The notes: generated by a model from the sequence alone, not told the origin. Positions 13,460 through 26,252 are shown, counted from the stretch's first letter. The stretch is DNA of 64,000 nucleotides from Sipunculus nudus (GCA_026874595.1 CM049307.1:97774330-97838329); one strand, 5' to 3'. Translations and numbers: made by a program.

Positions 13460-15850
13460 ATTTCCTTAAAGCAGAAATTGGCAAGCTATTTTATTATTGT
13501 GATAATATGGTAATCGAACACGATATACGATCGATTCTTTGCCCTTAACAAATATATCAAACAATATATTGATATTCAAATATATAAAAATAAAATTACA
13601 AACAAAATAAAAATATTAGTATTTAATTTATTTTGAATGTAGAGTAGATTGGATAACCAGACAAACCCGTCAAAACTTTAAGTATGTAAAATGAATATCG
13701 CTGATTGTACTCTGATAAATATCAGGTTTCGAAGGCATACAGAAAAGATATATCTTACTAGTAACAGATTATTGATTGTTCAAAACTCAAACTGCAAACA
13801 ATTGTTATTTTAGAAAAATATTAGGCACTACCTCACAATGGTCTCGCGTGCAGCAACTGAAGTAAATCATTTGTCCATATATTGCAAACTTATGAGTTCC
13901 AGAGTCTCGCCAGCCAGCCAAGTATTCATAAACGACATTGATTTAAGCCTTTCTAAAAGACTGCAAGTTCACAGTTGGTTAATATATCACAGTTATAATA
14001 TGAAGGAAGACGTTTATATTTCGGTACCTGTGGATTTCAGTTACTGAAAGTGCACTATAGCAAGTTAATCATTGTTTCTATCTGGCGATTTTCATCACTT
14101 TTTTATAACGTTGGTTGCATATTGATTTGCCAGTAGGCGCTACAAACGCGCACAAGGATAAATAATGTATTCAGCTTTCTGCCTGTTGGTATGGATGACG
14201 TTTTATGACTAGAGTTGGATCCACTTAAATAGCGTTACTCGGGCACTTCGCCAATTTGCGACCTGTAGAGAGGTAGAGTTAACTTGGTTCTTGACTTCCG
14301 AAGTGAACGACAAAATGATTCGCCAGGCACTCCTCGTGGTTTTCTCCCTCGGAGATAAGCTACTTGTCATTATTTGTTCGCTCATCTAGATGGCGGGAGG
14401 GTCGTGTGAACGCACTTGCATACTAGACCCATGCATATACATTTACATTTCCTTTTGAAACGGATAACAAAATTTCACGCATTACAAAAGAATCCTTTAA
14501 CGGGAAACGCATACAGATGTTGCCGGGAGATGTCAAACATTCTCCAGACAGTTTACCAGTGAAGTGCACATTGTGAACACACTGCCAGACATTTGTCTAT
14601 TTCTGCTGCCCTGCATTCAGTATTTACTTATTCTGGAGGTGCCCTAGACGTCTTATAAAAAGTAGGCACTGAGAGCCCTGGGCTGAGGTCTAGCTTAAAT
14701 GCAAATTTCAGACATTTGTTTTTCGTGTTTTGAAAAATACTCGAGCTGATTTAGTTACAATTGTGTGTGAAAAACATGAAAGTTTTTTCACATTATTGAA
14801 AAATCTGAGTTATTGTACAGCGTTCACTTATCTTTACGTTTTACGCTGTTACATTAGGGCTTGAACATTTCATGGGGAACAAGATGGGATGGAACGATGG
14901 TGGAACGATAAGTGCTGTGTAGAGGACTTTCTGAGTTCCTGGCCGGTAAGGGGGGGGGGGGCATATTGATACGTCCAGGCGCCCGTAAAGATGTTAAGAC
15001 GGCCCTGTTTATATGTATATAAATATATATTGATTAGAAAGGTTTATAAGTAATAAATCTGTAATAATGAATATGCAGTAGATACTGTTGCAGTCTCTCA
15101 AATCAGTATATATGCCGTACAAAATACTATACTCTTATTATATTATTATATTCACGTGGTTCACACGTGTATTGATAAACATTTGTATTTATGTAAAAAG
15201 CTAAAACATATAGAAAAACACAACGAAGTCTTGTGCAAAACGATGATAATAGAGAAATGGAATTGAAATCGTATATACTTATAACTAACTTCTCCTTGTT
15301 CCTGTTTTTATTTCCATGTTTATATTTATCTTTTGCTTTATTACAAATTAAACATTCCCTATGCTATAGAATATCTCATAAAATTTAAAGATTAGTACTT
15401 TATATATATATATAATGGAGACCATAATAAAAAATTATCAAAACAATGCTCAAATATAGAGTTATTCTGATGTTTTAAACATACATTCGGATGTATTTAT
15501 TGTTTCAGAGTAGTTGCTTTAAAGTAATAAAATTTCCTGAAACCAATAATTTTGGCATTATTTAATATTATACAACACATAGTGTTGTGACACGGTTGTA
15601 AGCTTTCTCACGTAATGCCTGGGTCACAAAACTTTTAATAAAAATAAGATATATACTGCATTAGTTATAATTCTAATTGATACAAGTTTAAAGATATAAA
15701 GCAGACATGGGATGAAACATATTACTTCTTTAGAGTTTTTCATTAACTATCATTAATTTATATCATTAACTGAATCTGTATGGATTGTTTTAGAAATGCA
15801 ATAAAGACTTTAAACTTTTCTGAAACTTTATTCATTTTTTTTTAATTTCC
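13460..15850. other. Non-coding stretch, no gene supported
   Basis: A G tract lies at about 14950-14961 and a short TA tract at 15402-15413. A frame starting at 14312 begins with a hydrophobic leader-like peptide (MIRQALLVVFSLG) but runs into a stop within 25 codons without a good donor site. Confidence 0.35.
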
Positions 15851-16875
15851 TGTTGAGCTCAGCTGACTGAGAGTCATCTGAGCTATAGCGATCACTTCTT
15901 GTCCGTCGTCCTTCCGACAGTCCGCTATCAGGGCAAAAATCGTAACCGTTGGGCCTAAAATCTTCACACTTGACATCCACGGAGGTCCATTAAAAATCTC
16001 CCCGAAAACCATAAATTAGCTGTCTGTTAGCCATATCCTCTGAGTTATGGGGCTCGTAAATACCCCAAGAATAATTAAAAATTAGATACAAAAGCTGCAG
16101 TATCTGAATAACCAATGCATTGATAGCCATGATTATTTGCTTGCATATTGATAATGGAGAGTGTCATCTGTTCCTGCAGATTGGTGGCGCCATCTGCATT
16201 CTTTTTCGAAAGTTTACTCATTTTATTTTCTCTTTTTTGAGACTTTCAAATTAAGCGGTCATCCATTAACAGGGCACAAGTCGTATCCGTTGAACCTAAC
16301 ATCTTCTAACTTGATATCCAGGGAGATCCATGAAAAATCTCCTTTGAAACTTGAAATTAGGTCTCGGTTACCCATATCCTCCGAGCTATGGGGCTCATAA
16401 ATATCCCCAGGATTATTAAAAAAACAATTGGAACAAATGGTAGCATCTGCATGTAGAATAAGGTCACTCTAACCTATAAACAAGGTCTATTGGCAAATGA
16501 TTTTGAGTACTCTGGAAGTCATGTTACCCATTATTCAATGTTCCTTGTCTCTATTTCTGATTCCGTCATATGACAGCAATTGTATAAGTTTCCCAGCCGT
16601 AGTTTCCTCTAGTGTCTTGGAACCTGGTATGCTTAATGATCATGACTAGTATCATCATCACTGGTGCTGAATCTTGACATTTATGTACCTAGTGACCCTT
16701 TATCTACATCAACAATGGTAATTAGGTCACCGTGACCTCATTTGGATAAATTACAGGCTTCTGTACAGTGTCCTTAGAACAACCAGTGCCAAAAACATAA
16801 ATGCATCTCGTATCACACTGTAGCCAATATCAACTGATCAATCAGCTGAGCGTCATGACCTATGGGTCACTTGTT
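15850..16875 (+). mobile_element. Interspersed repeat family A, copy 1 (two ~320-bp modules)
   Basis: It starts with an imperfect terminal hairpin (gagctcagctgact...agtcatctgagct) followed by 'atagcgatcac' and CCGTC-rich text. Two tandem related modules follow; each contains 'cagggcacaa.tcgta', 'ccatgaaaaatctcc', 'ccatatcctc.gagctatgg' and 'ctgcaga.tggtggcgcca'. It ends near 'cagctgagcgtcatgacc' and 'gggtcacttgtta'. Other copies are at 22755 (+), 43640 (-), 53130 (-) and 54190 (-). No coding capacity; class unknown, possibly a non-autonomous element with internal tandem repeats. Confidence 0.75.
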
Positions 16876-16879
16876 AAAT

Positions 16880-17360
16880 GTTTAAAATTCATATTAAAAC
16901 TAAGAATTCTAGATTTCTAAATTCATTTCAGTCGAATTAAAGAAAATTTCCCCATGCCATTTCGGCCGCAAAAGCTGATAATATCCTGATTAAAAACAAA
17001 GAATCATTTATCTGATTGTATTAAGTAGCTCAGTATTGATAACTTTCAGGCTTGAAATAAGCAGAATGACCGAAATAGCAATTTTGTTCGATTTGGCTTC
17101 TTAAATTGATGACTGAAACTATTTTTGACCGTTTATACCGAAAATAAAGTAAGGTTTTATAAAAATATATGCTTTTTATATTTTAACCATTGAATTTAAA
17201 AGTTAAAGTTTAAAATACAGTTTTGAAACTAATTGTTATTGTTTCAGCACATCAAAATTAGGTAAATTGGTACATCTGATTTAATTTAACAGTACACATT
17301 TCTCCAAATTACAATTACCAAGTGTGAACCCTGGATATTAACCCATTATATTTAAACAAA
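16880..17360. other. Unassigned AT-rich DNA
   Basis: No coding or repeat signal that I can support. Confidence 0.4.
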
Positions 17361-17364
17361 AACG

Positions 17365-18165
17365 CGTCTGAGTATTACTTACAAACAGACAGACTAATAA
17401 TACTGAAAAGTATTTGATCACCTGAGACTGAGTTTTACTTACAGACAGAGAGACAGACAGACAGACAGAAATAATACTTACCAAGTACACGACCACTTGA
17501 GTCTAAATTATACTTACAGACAGACAGACAGTAAAAATACTTACCAAGTACACGACCACTTGAGCCTGAGTATTACTTACACACAGACAGACAGACAGAC
17601 AGTAATAATACCAAGTACTCCACCACTTGAGTCTGAGTATTACTAACAGACAGACAGAAAGACAGAAATAATACTTACCAAGTACACGACCACTTGAGTC
17701 TGAGAATTACTTACAGACAGACAGGCAGTAATAATACTTTACAAGTACTCGACCACTTGTGTCTGAGTATTACTTACACACAAACAGACAGACAGACAGT
17801 AATAATACCAAGTACCCGACCATTTGAGTCTGAGAATTACTTAGAGACAGACAGGCAGTAATAATACTGACCAAGTATTTGACCACTTGAGTCTGAGTAT
17901 TACCTACATATAGACTGACATGCAAACAGACAGACAGACGGTAATAATACTGACCATGTACTCGACCACTTGAGTCCGAGTATTACTTGCAGAGAGACAG
18001 ACAAACAGGCAGACAGTAATGATACTGACCAAGTACTCGACACTTGGGTCTGAGTATAACCTACAGACAGACAGACAAACAGACGGACAGGCAGACATAG
18101 CAATAATACTTAATATATACTCCACCATTTAGGTCCGAGTATTACTTACAAGCAGACAGACAAAT
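17365..18165 (+). repeat. Minisatellite, ~65-80 bp units with (CAGA)n cores
   Basis: About 11-12 tandem units, each built from 'acttgagtctgagtattactta', a variable (CAGA)n tract, 'taataatactta' and 'ccaagtactcgacca'. Unit length varies mainly because the CAGA number varies. Apparent minus-strand frames rich in Cys, Leu, Ser and Val across it are repeat artefacts. Confidence 0.93.
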
Positions 18166-18626
18166 ATACAATGCTTTGTTTTGTTAAATGATCACCTAGA
18201 ATATTTATAACCAACCTCAAATATGATAACGGGGATCAATAAGAAATAATCGTTTCATCAGTATCCTATTTCTCCTCAACATTTCCACATTCAGTCGCAG
18301 AGATACACTCTGATGTGTTTATGTGTGTGTGCGTTCTGTGACGTATACATTAGGGAACGAAACTGTCGAGGACGCGTAGAGGGCTGGGAGTGTGTATATT
18401 GAGGGGTGGGTATTTATGCTCCATTCGGGTTGTGAACAATTTCTACAATTTTCCTGACATAACTAAGCAGGTTTTGAAACTTTTCATATTAAATAATAGG
18501 CTGCATTAATTATTCACTGTCAGGTAGTGATAACAAAACTGATGTTTACCCAGCCTGATGTGTACATGAGAGTATATATGAATTATTATAATGTATCTGA
18601 TCATGTCATCGCTTTCCGTTCCATAG
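18166..18626. other. Likely intron or upstream DNA of the PAN-like exon
   Basis: No separate feature. A GT-rich patch lies at 18315-18335. A branch-point-like ctgat (18597-18601) and the pyrimidine-rich tract tcgctttccgttccatag precede the exon at 18627. Confidence 0.4.
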
Positions 18627-18884
18627 ACACACTTGCGGTGACTACAACAGGCCGGTATTACAACCGACAAAAGGAATCGAGAGCTTTGGCAACACGAACA
18701 AACCTTATCGAAATGAAACAGCCACGCTGCGGCACCATGCCAATGGAATGTTTGTTGCAATGCAATCAGCTGCCAGCATGCCCTGCTCTAAACGCCTTCA
18801 ACAACGGGACCTGTGAACTTCTCTTGTCTCCAGTTCTTGCTGTCGATTTCCTTGCACAGTCCACAGCCTACATCCATCGATTTG
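18627..18884 (+). CDS. PAN/apple-like domain exon of an extracellular protein (partial gene)
   Basis: An internal exon of 258 nt (86 codons). A pyrimidine-rich acceptor (ttccgttccatag) precedes it and the donor G|gtgagc follows. Both borders are phase 1, as is common for shuffled extracellular modules. The translation holds a Cys pattern ECLLQCNQLPAC...NNGTCELL that resembles PAN/apple domains (adhesion modules stabilised by disulphides, binding proteins or glycans outside the cell). A basic, YYNRQKESRA-containing stretch precedes the cysteines. The frame is open about 100 bases further upstream, so a longer exon starting after ttcactgtcag (18523) is possible. The Thr/Pro-rich exon at 19963 is phase-compatible and the C-type lectin exon at 35034 is also on + with phase 1, so all three may be one gene. 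The domain call rests on Cys spacing only. No first exon or promoter was found. Confidence 0.6.
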
Positions 18885-19077
18885 GTGAGCACGTTAATTT
18901 GTCATAAAGGTCTGATATACCATTAGTGTTTCTATGATTTCTAATGATATGCAACTGCTACTACCACTACTACTACTTCAATTACTAATACTTGTAAAAT
19001 GATAAAATAATAATTTATTATTATTATTATACTTATTATTCATGAATTAATGTTTATAAATATCTGCTAAAAATAGA

Positions 19078-19110
19078 ATGTATGAAAATAAATATATATA
19101 TATATATATC
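19078..19110. repeat. (TA)n microsatellite in putative intron
   Basis: Short TA run inside the putative intron between 18884 and 19963. Confidence 0.7.
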
Positions 19111-19297
19111 AAATATATGAAAATATCAGTCTTGTTTGCATTAAGATTCATTAGTGTAGTCTGTCATCCGCAGGTTACAAATGATTTTTCCTCTTGTTTT
19201 GAGCTAAAAATGCTATAAATATACCGAATTTGGCTTATTCTTTTGCATATACTATTATATGTGTGTGTCCACTCGTTGGCCAGCAGATATGCTACTG

Positions 19298-19340
19298 CCG
19301 CCCCCCCCCCCCGCCTCCATAAATCCTGGCTACGCCCCTG
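19298..19340 (-). mobile_element. MITE terminal fragment (CAGGGGCGTAGCCAGGATTT end)
   Basis: The reverse complement reads CAGGGGCGTAGCCAGGATTT, then a short spacer and a run of about 13 G. The order (terminus, then G tract) is the same as in the complete MITE at 5357-5524. No partner terminus is seen nearby. Confidence 0.5.
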
Positions 19341-19962
19341 CGTTTGTATACAGACTGGTCAGCCTATGTTAACATTAATGTATGTGCTGAGTAACATGCT
19401 TTATCCAGTCAAAGTTTCCCATGGGAACATTCATAGAGACAGACAAACTGCAGTTGGTGTGGTCTCACAACCATTGCCACCAGGTGAAAATGAAAAATAT
19501 AAAGAGGTTATATCTGTTTCAAACTATTATGTAGATGCATTTTAGGACTCCATAGCTGAAAATCTAATATTGTGCACCAGTTTTAATGATTGAACATTAT
19601 CTCAGTTTTTTTAAATATTTACATACTCTAAATTTCTTAAGTCTGACCTTAAAATTTAACTTTCTGCTATCTCTTCAAATTCTCACGACTTTAAATATAT
19701 CACACTTTGTTTCAGTTCTAAAGATTCTTAATATATATATATACATATGCTGAAATAAACCACATGTAACCCTTCCAACAATAATTCCTTCAATAATTGG
19801 TTTATGTTTACCATATATCTTACTTTTTCCTCTTTTAGAAATTCCTCTATGTCCGACTAAAACAATTCCAATTCAACTTTAGCACAAAATAGGAGATTAT
19901 ACTATAACAGCTTAATACATAACAGCTTATGTACTTCACTAAATCCTGTCTTCACATTTCAG

Positions 19963-20055
19963 AGGCAGCTGAAACCACTGATCTGATGCCTGCCACCACA
20001 TCCATGCCAGCTGTACCCGCTGTAACCAGTCAATCCACAGAAGCCACGCCTACTG
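19963..20055 (+). CDS. Thr/Pro/Ala-rich (mucin-like linker) exon
   Basis: A 93-nt exon (31 codons) between a good acceptor (cttcacatttcag) and the donor G|gtactg, which is weaker than consensus. Both borders are phase 1, so it joins in frame to the PAN-like exon ending at 18884. The peptide is dominated by Ala, Thr, Pro, Val and Ser (for example TTDLMPATTSMPAVPAVTS), as expected of an O-glycosylated linker between extracellular modules. Alone it would be weak evidence. Its support is the phase match, the strand and the composition shift from the AT-rich surroundings. The next exon downstream was not identified with certainty. Confidence 0.5.
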
Positions 20056-22060
20056 GTACTGTCGTTAAACAATTTTGTACTAGCTCATTAAATTGGTGAC
20101 ATATCTTAATTGATCAAGTTGTAGTACACGAATAGGTGATAGGGAACAGCCTAAATTGTTATGTACTCAAGTGAAAATAATCAAACATTACACAGATGAA
20201 AATTTGGGCAATCATTCAGCTCAACATATTATGTAGAAATGAAAGTACATAATTCAAAAACTCCAAAATCTACAGATATATATTAGGACTTGTAGCTGAT
20301 GGACTCCATATCATAAAACGTACATGCCCAGTGAAATCTCGCTTTGTTTGCCATCAAACGAAACGAGATATCATCCGAGTAGGTTATAATTGGTCTCGAT
20401 GGTTTATCTCCAGCTTATTCATTCGTCTCTCTGTCTAATCTAGATAATTCATCTGGTCCATGCCGTGGTGCTTTGGTCTGTTTGTTCGTCCTCTAATTTA
20501 TCTTCTGAACCTGATGTCAAGTCTATTAATAACTCGATTTAATTAAAATACTGAAAAGTACATAACTACCGCGCCCTTTAATTTGTCAAAAACATTTTGT
20601 GCACTTTTATGGCATGTGAAGAAACCTTTTGGGAATCATTTCTAAAAAAAAATTATCTTCTGCTGAAAATCGTCGATACGGCGGTCTTCGTCCACTGTAA
20701 GTGTAGGATGCTTGAAAGCACATGTTATTGAACTCGATGCGCGTGCATAAAAATCACGTGATATCACAGGCGGTGACTCTCGGGCATATCCAAAAATCTC
20801 TGTACGTGTGGTCGGCACTATCGTCCTCTCGCGGCATTTAGAGGAACTATATATTTAAATTTCCAAAGGTTTGTTTCTCAAAATAAAATAGGTTTAATAC
20901 AGGAAGTTATAGCTTAAAACTCTTAGCTTATAGCTAAGAAAGGTTTATTCAACTGGAATCTCTAGGTTTTGAAGAAAACCCTTTTGAAAAACCCTTACTT
21001 CTATCAGTGTACCCAATATATCATAGAGACAAAATCGTTTAAAGGTCCAGGTCAGAATCACCTAAAAACCTCAAAATCGTTGTTCTCGTATATCTATGTC
21101 AAAGATTATCTGAGTCAGATAAACTGTACTTCACTTCATTGTTTCACATGTTTGGGCAAAGCGCATGAAATGCAATAATAGAAGCCTTGATTTTTTCTTA
21201 ATAACTTTACAACTATAACTTGTTCTGAGAGTATTGTTTCTGAGACATTACTGCCTCATTTTGAAGTTACAATGATATCAGTCTAGAAATCCGGCAATAT
21301 TGACGACTTTTTTTTATCATTTCTTAAAAAAACAGAGGTGTCTTATTTTTCATCCAGTAGCATTTGTACGTCACAAATGCAAGCCTCGCCAAATCTCCGC
21401 CATTTCCCGTAAAAAGAGAATGTTTAAGATTTCGCAAAAAGAATATCTATACAGGTCGCAATTTTTAGCATGTATTATGTATCACCATAATATCAGGAAA
21501 CGGGTTCTCAAAAACTATTACATCTTATATCATTTTAGTGCCAGAAAATTCTTAAAGCATTGACACATTTTTGTATAGCATAATTTAAATCTAGGATCCA
21601 AGGGCATATCCCTATGACCAAGAAGCCACACTCTTCCGGTACCATGGTTACCTATTTTAGGGTAAATTTTCTGAAATAAAAAAAATCAGGTTTTTTAAGC
21701 ATCTCTGACACTTTCTTTGATAGGTCTAGGTTTTTGCATACCGCACCCGTTGATTATTTTTAGGTGATGCAAATGTAAACTTTTCTTGTGATTCTAAGCG
21801 GGATTAAATGCATACACTTATAACATGGTCATTTGTTTATGCCAGAGATGTTTCGGAGCAAAATTTATCAAAATTGCAATAATAGCGGTCTCATTCAAAG
21901 GTGTACATTTTTTTGCATAACAATTAATAAATTGTTTGTGGCACAACTTTATATCCGTTCCAGTTTCTCGTCATATTTCATTAGTAAACGGTATATTTTC
22001 TCCACTTATGAGTAGCCTTAATAAGTTCACGTGCAGACGTTGCATGGTTACCAGCCTTCC
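20056..22060. other. Non-coding stretch, putative intron
   Basis: No supported exon. The part at 20690-20850 is GC-richer (tgcgcgtgcataaaaatcacgtgatatcac) and may be repeat-derived. Frames at 20969-21178, 21300-21563 and 21833-22015 are Lys/Phe/Tyr/His-rich with no motif. Confidence 0.4.
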
Positions 22061-22061
22061 T

Positions 22062-22540
22062 TGCGCTACACTCACGGATGCAGGGTAGAAACTCTTACGT
22101 CATCGTCGTCCTATTATACACCGCGCGAAACAACAACATAGTCACATGTCAGGATGTTTCACGTGTTGTTCTGCTAGCTCGCTTCGAAACATCGTGATTT
22201 TCACTAGTCAGTTGGTGTTAAGTTTACGAAAAATGCTTATCCTTTTATGCAATGCCTTAAAATGTTATAATGGGACTTTTTGAATGGTTTCTTAACAAAA
22301 ATAAGCACATTAAATGCGGTGTCTACACTAGTAAAAAACTTCAGGACGCGGAGCATTGAATGGAGCGTAAAAGTAACAAAATTACCCATGGTTGACGTTT
22401 GAGTTTTGAAAGTTCTTTCTGCGGCATATTAACAAGACTTGGTAACTTTACTGCATTGATATATGAAGAACCGCTGTGCCAAACAATTTTGATATGCAGT
22501 GCCCGTGAGAATGTTTAATCTGACATCGAGATGAGTGTTA
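22062..22540 (+). repeat. Left arm of a ~470-bp long inverted repeat
   Basis: Base by base this pairs, with small indels, with the reverse complement of 24335-24790. Shared blocks include cgcgcgaaacaacaac, tgtcaggatgttt, aaaaatgcttatc and cattgatatatgaa. The order of blocks is preserved over the whole length and I judge identity to be roughly 75 percent by eye. Arms end inward near 'catcgagatg' (22533). The spacer of about 1.8 kb contains family A copy 2. Could be terminal inverted repeats of an old element or two head-to-head copies. Confidence 0.85.
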
Positions 22541-22754
22541 CAATGTATCACCTGCCAGTGGCGATTGTCTTTGAGCATAGGTCTATGTTCGAAAATCTGA
22601 ATCGGATACAGTATTCAGCGCTTTGCTTGCGTAAAGTTTTGTTGTGATGTATAAAAGTAATATTTAGCTTAATTATTTCGAATTATTATTTTTTGCCCAA
22701 GATTCCTTATAATTAAGTTTCCTAGCATAAAAAATGTAAATAATCAGTTTTCCT

Positions 22755-23815
22755 TTTTTTAGCTCAGCCGACTGAAAGTCATCTGAGCTATAGCGATCAC
22801 CCCTAGTCAGGCGTCCGTCCGTCTGGCCGTCCGGCTGTCTGACCGTCCGGCCGTCCGTTAACAGGACACAAATCATAACCACTAGACTTGGAATCTTCTA
22901 ACTTCACATCAAGGGAGGTCCATGAAAAATCACCTTGGAAACCTGAAATTAGGTCTCTGTTACCCATATCCTTTGAACTATGGTGCTCCGAAGTGCCCCC
23001 CCCCCCAGAATAATGCAAACTTTGATACAAAGGCTCATGTATCTGAATAACTACTGCATTGATCACCATGTTCTTTGCATGAATATTGATCATGGGATGT
23101 TCCATCACTTCCTGCAGACTGGTGGCGCCACCTGTATTCTCTTTTTTTCAGACCTGCAATGAAACTGTCATCTGTTAACAGGGCACAAATCGTAAACACT
23201 GGACTTGGAATCTTCAAACTTAATATCCTGGGAGGTTCATGAAAAATCTCTTTGAAAACCTGAAATTAGGTCTCTGTTACCCATATTCCCCGAGCTATAG
23301 GGCTCGATAATACCCCCAAGAATAATTAAAAATTTGATACAAAAAAAGCTCCAGTATCTAAATAACTAATGCCTTGATAGCCATGATTCTTTGGATATAT
23401 ATTGATCATGGAGTGTTTCATCAGTTCCTGCAGACTGGTGGCACTACCTGTATTTTTTTCAAATTTTTACGCATTTTTTTTTCTATTTTTGAGACTTTCA
23501 AATGAAGTTGTCATCTGTCCAAAAGCCAACTGAAACCCATTTCTAAGGACTCTTCACAAAATTCATGATTTGTTTGCACTCTGGCAGTCATGTTGCTCAT
23601 TGTTCAACACTCCTTGAATTCATGGCACATTGGCCACTTGTTTCAAATCTTTATTAAATCTTTGTGTTATTATTCATCTCATATTGTTCACATAAGCAGA
23701 AATAATTATATGGTATTTGTTTTCCATTTGAACGAAAAAAAGGTCATTCAAATTCACAGTGATACTTCATTATAACTTTTCCAACAGGTCAACTGAATAT
23801 TTTCACTTCACAGGT
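22755..23815 (+). mobile_element. Interspersed repeat family A, copy 2
   Basis: Starts tttttttagctcagccgact with the same terminal hairpin and 'ctatagcgatcac' as copy 1. It then has two ~320-bp modules (22860-23165 and 23170-23520), each ending in 'ctgcagactggtggc'. A tail at 23520-23815 resembles 16450-16600. A C11 run lies at about 22996-23006. Nested in the loop of the long inverted repeat, so probably younger than it. Confidence 0.75.
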
Positions 23816-24334
23816 TCACACTGTATACAAGGGAGTCAACATTATTCACCATGATGCAGACAAACCACAACCCATTAAATAATACTCACATGAAAATAAA
23901 CCAGCAATTTTTCTCTATTGATAACTTCGTAAATTCTCTGCCTACCCAGGAGGACTTACATGAAAGCGGTTAATGGCAGCATGTTGTCTCAAAATTTTTG
24001 AGACACAAGCTAGGTATGACCACATTTATAACTGTATTACTATTAAACAAGATATATTTTATTTTCATTTTGCAGAAAATACATTCATTGAATTGACAAA
24101 ATGTATGGTCTTCGGAGAAAGTCCCACTGTGATGTATAATACACATTTATTGCAAACACATTTTCCATAAAATAAACCTTTCGAAAAATTAATTATCCTT
24201 AATGTAAATTTAATTAAATGGTGATGAAGCATATCTTATTTAGTCACAATTGCGTGTTAGACCATGCTTAATTTAAAAATATAAAATTATTGTCTGCTCT
24301 TGTTTGCGGCGTCAGTGCAATCCTCAAGGCTAAT

Positions 24335-24790
24335 ATACTCAGAGTTCGATGTGATATTAAACATATTCCCATCCACTGCATATCAAAATCGTTTAGCACA
24401 GGGATTGTTCATATATCAATGCAGTAACGTGCCAAGTCTAGTTAATATGCCAAAGAAATAACGCCAAAAACGGAGACGTTAAAAATAGGTTAAACTGTCA
24501 ATTTACAGTGCCATGCAATACCCCGCGTCCTGACGTTGTTTTTGCTGGTGTATATATAGAAACCGCATTAATTGTGCTTATTTTTGTTCAGAAACCACTC
24601 ATTTTTTATAAATGCATAAAAAGATAAGCATTTTTCTTAATATTCGATCAACTGACGAGTATTAAATCACAATTCGAAGCAAGCAAACCAACACGTGTAA
24701 ACATCCTGACACGTGGCTCTGTTGTTGTTTCGCGCGTTGTGTTGTGGGACGATGTTGTAAGGGTATGTGCCATGCTCCGTGTGAGTAACA
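24335..24790 (-). repeat. Right arm of the long inverted repeat
   Basis: Reverse-complement partner of 22062-22540, see that entry. Similarity fades outward beyond about 24800. Frames inside (24667-24858, 24739-24942) are shadows. Confidence 0.85.
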
Positions 24791-24799
24791 TCGACAGTC

Positions 24800-25110
24800 A
24801 AATGTTCAAAAGTAAAGCAAACACTTTCGTTCAGGTTCTCACAGCTTCGAGGACTCATCTATGTCACTTTATTCAGTTATATTGCAGATATTTTGGCTCT
24901 ACTTGTTTATTAGCCTCCCTTTCGATCCTTAATATACTATAAACAGTACCAGTATATCGGTAGGTATGTTCCGTTCTAGCACAAACATAAATCTGTGGAC
25001 CACGCTCTCTCATCTCTCCAAAGACAACGATTCGACCGGCTGCCTTTTCCAGGGTCATGTTATGTGACACATTTGGTCTAGATTTCAAAATATAAAAACA
25101 CCATAATATG
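24800..25110. other. Unassigned spacer
   Basis: No gene or repeat signal supported. Confidence 0.35.
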
Positions 25111-25112
25111 CC

Positions 25113-25370
25113 TTATTACCTGCGCCAAGAGGCAGGTGTTATGTTTTTGTGGGATTTGTTTGTTTGTTTGTCTGTTAGTAATATTACTCATAAATATATT
25201 AATATATTTTGATGAAATTTCTGTATAAATCTGCAATAATACATGGAACAATTGTTTAAATTTTGGGGGTTATCCGGATACATGATTTTTTAAAGGAAAA
25301 ATTATGCTTTTCTGACAATGCCATATTAGAGTAATGAGCTGCCTTGGCGGAGGTCTGCGCTCTCTGTGTG
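25113..25370 (+). mobile_element. Interspersed repeat family B, short copy
   Basis: Begins 'acctgcgccaagaggcaggt' then 'gttatgtttttg' and a tttg run. Ends 'gccttggcggaggtctgcgc' 'tctctgtgtg'. The same two ends, in reverse orientation, delimit 32681-33622, so this is an internally deleted relative of that copy. A solo end lies at 36680-36712. Confidence 0.7.
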
Positions 25371-25449
25371 TTTCCTGGTTTTATTTTCATACAAGCAGGC
25401 ATTTCCAAATCACCAATATTGTGTAGTACGTTTAATTAACAGTCCAGCC

Positions 25450-25690
25450 TTTCGATGTACTCAGTGTTGGACAGTCGAGGGGTGACACTTTCAGCTCTCT
25501 CCGATGGTGACCCGGGTTCGATCCCCGGCGTCAATACGAGAGTGGATTGTAGTTGCCAGTCCAAGGTCGGTGGTTTCCTCCGGGTCCTCTGGATTCCTCC
25601 ACCTCCAGAGCATACAGAACGCTGCCATCCGGGCCATGGAGAGTGCCTCGTATTAGTCATTATAACTAGCTGTACAATCAATGTAAAATG
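25450..25690 (+). mobile_element. tRNA-derived SINE-like element
   Basis: Contains an essentially perfect RNA polymerase III B box, GGTTCGATCCC (25515-25525), in a tRNA-like T-arm (cccgggttcgatccccgg). About 60 bases upstream is an A-box-like tggacagtcgaggggtgaca. Downstream is a conserved-looking block 'ggtggtttcctccgggtcct', of the type found in the central domains of some invertebrate SINEs. It cannot be folded into a whole tRNA, so it is a SINE and not a tRNA gene. A weaker second T-arm-like site (ccagttcgagccggg) lies at 25859-25873. Confidence 0.65.
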
Positions 25691-25699
25691 AATAAGGTC

Positions 25700-26214
25700 T
25701 ATAAAGTGACAGAATAATATATCACGTATTGGGTTGGTATTTGATCGATCGATTAAAAGATAACCGTTATTGTTAGTAGTTTCTAATATACGACGACTGG
25801 TAGAACATAGGACTATAACCTTGCCATTATGACATCAGATCTCGGAGATGATCATCCCCAGTTCGAGCCGGGCCAGTTTCTAGAAAAATAAAAATCTCGG
25901 GAGAACATCTTAAATGTTTAAACAAGGCGTAATATCAGGGTTAACACATGGCAATATTCAACCGCCAGTAACCAGATCAAAGAGCGTTCACACCTCGGTG
26001 AGAGGTGTCTTCACTGATTTCTCCACTGTATCATACCTCCACGTGTCAACAGCTTAATAGCAACAACAGACAAAAAATATTTAAAACAGCAGTAGGTTGA
26101 TGCTTGAACGCTTTATTGTGAGATGGAACTGCAGGTTTAGCAATTGATTCAAATGAATAACTTATAGACTAAATTATGGTTTTATAAAATCATAGGAATA
26201 TATATATATATATA

Positions 26215-26252
<38 letters not shown>

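Noticed and set aside
14312-14386. Signal-peptide-like start (MIRQALLVVFSLG) as first exon of the PAN/lectin gene
   Set aside because: Frame ends in TAG after 24 codons and no acceptable donor lies in it.
17900-18128. Cys/Leu/Ser/Val-rich minus-strand frames resembling secreted repeats
   Set aside because: They follow the ~65-80 bp CAGA minisatellite units and shift with them.
24076-24170. Possible terminal exon after ttcattttgcag, phase 1, with AATAAA just after the stop
   Set aside because: No domain, AT-driven composition, and a polyadenylation signal one base past the stop is implausibly close.
25455-25530. tRNA gene
   Set aside because: The B box is perfect but no acceptor stem or anticodon arm can be paired; it belongs to a SINE-like repeat.
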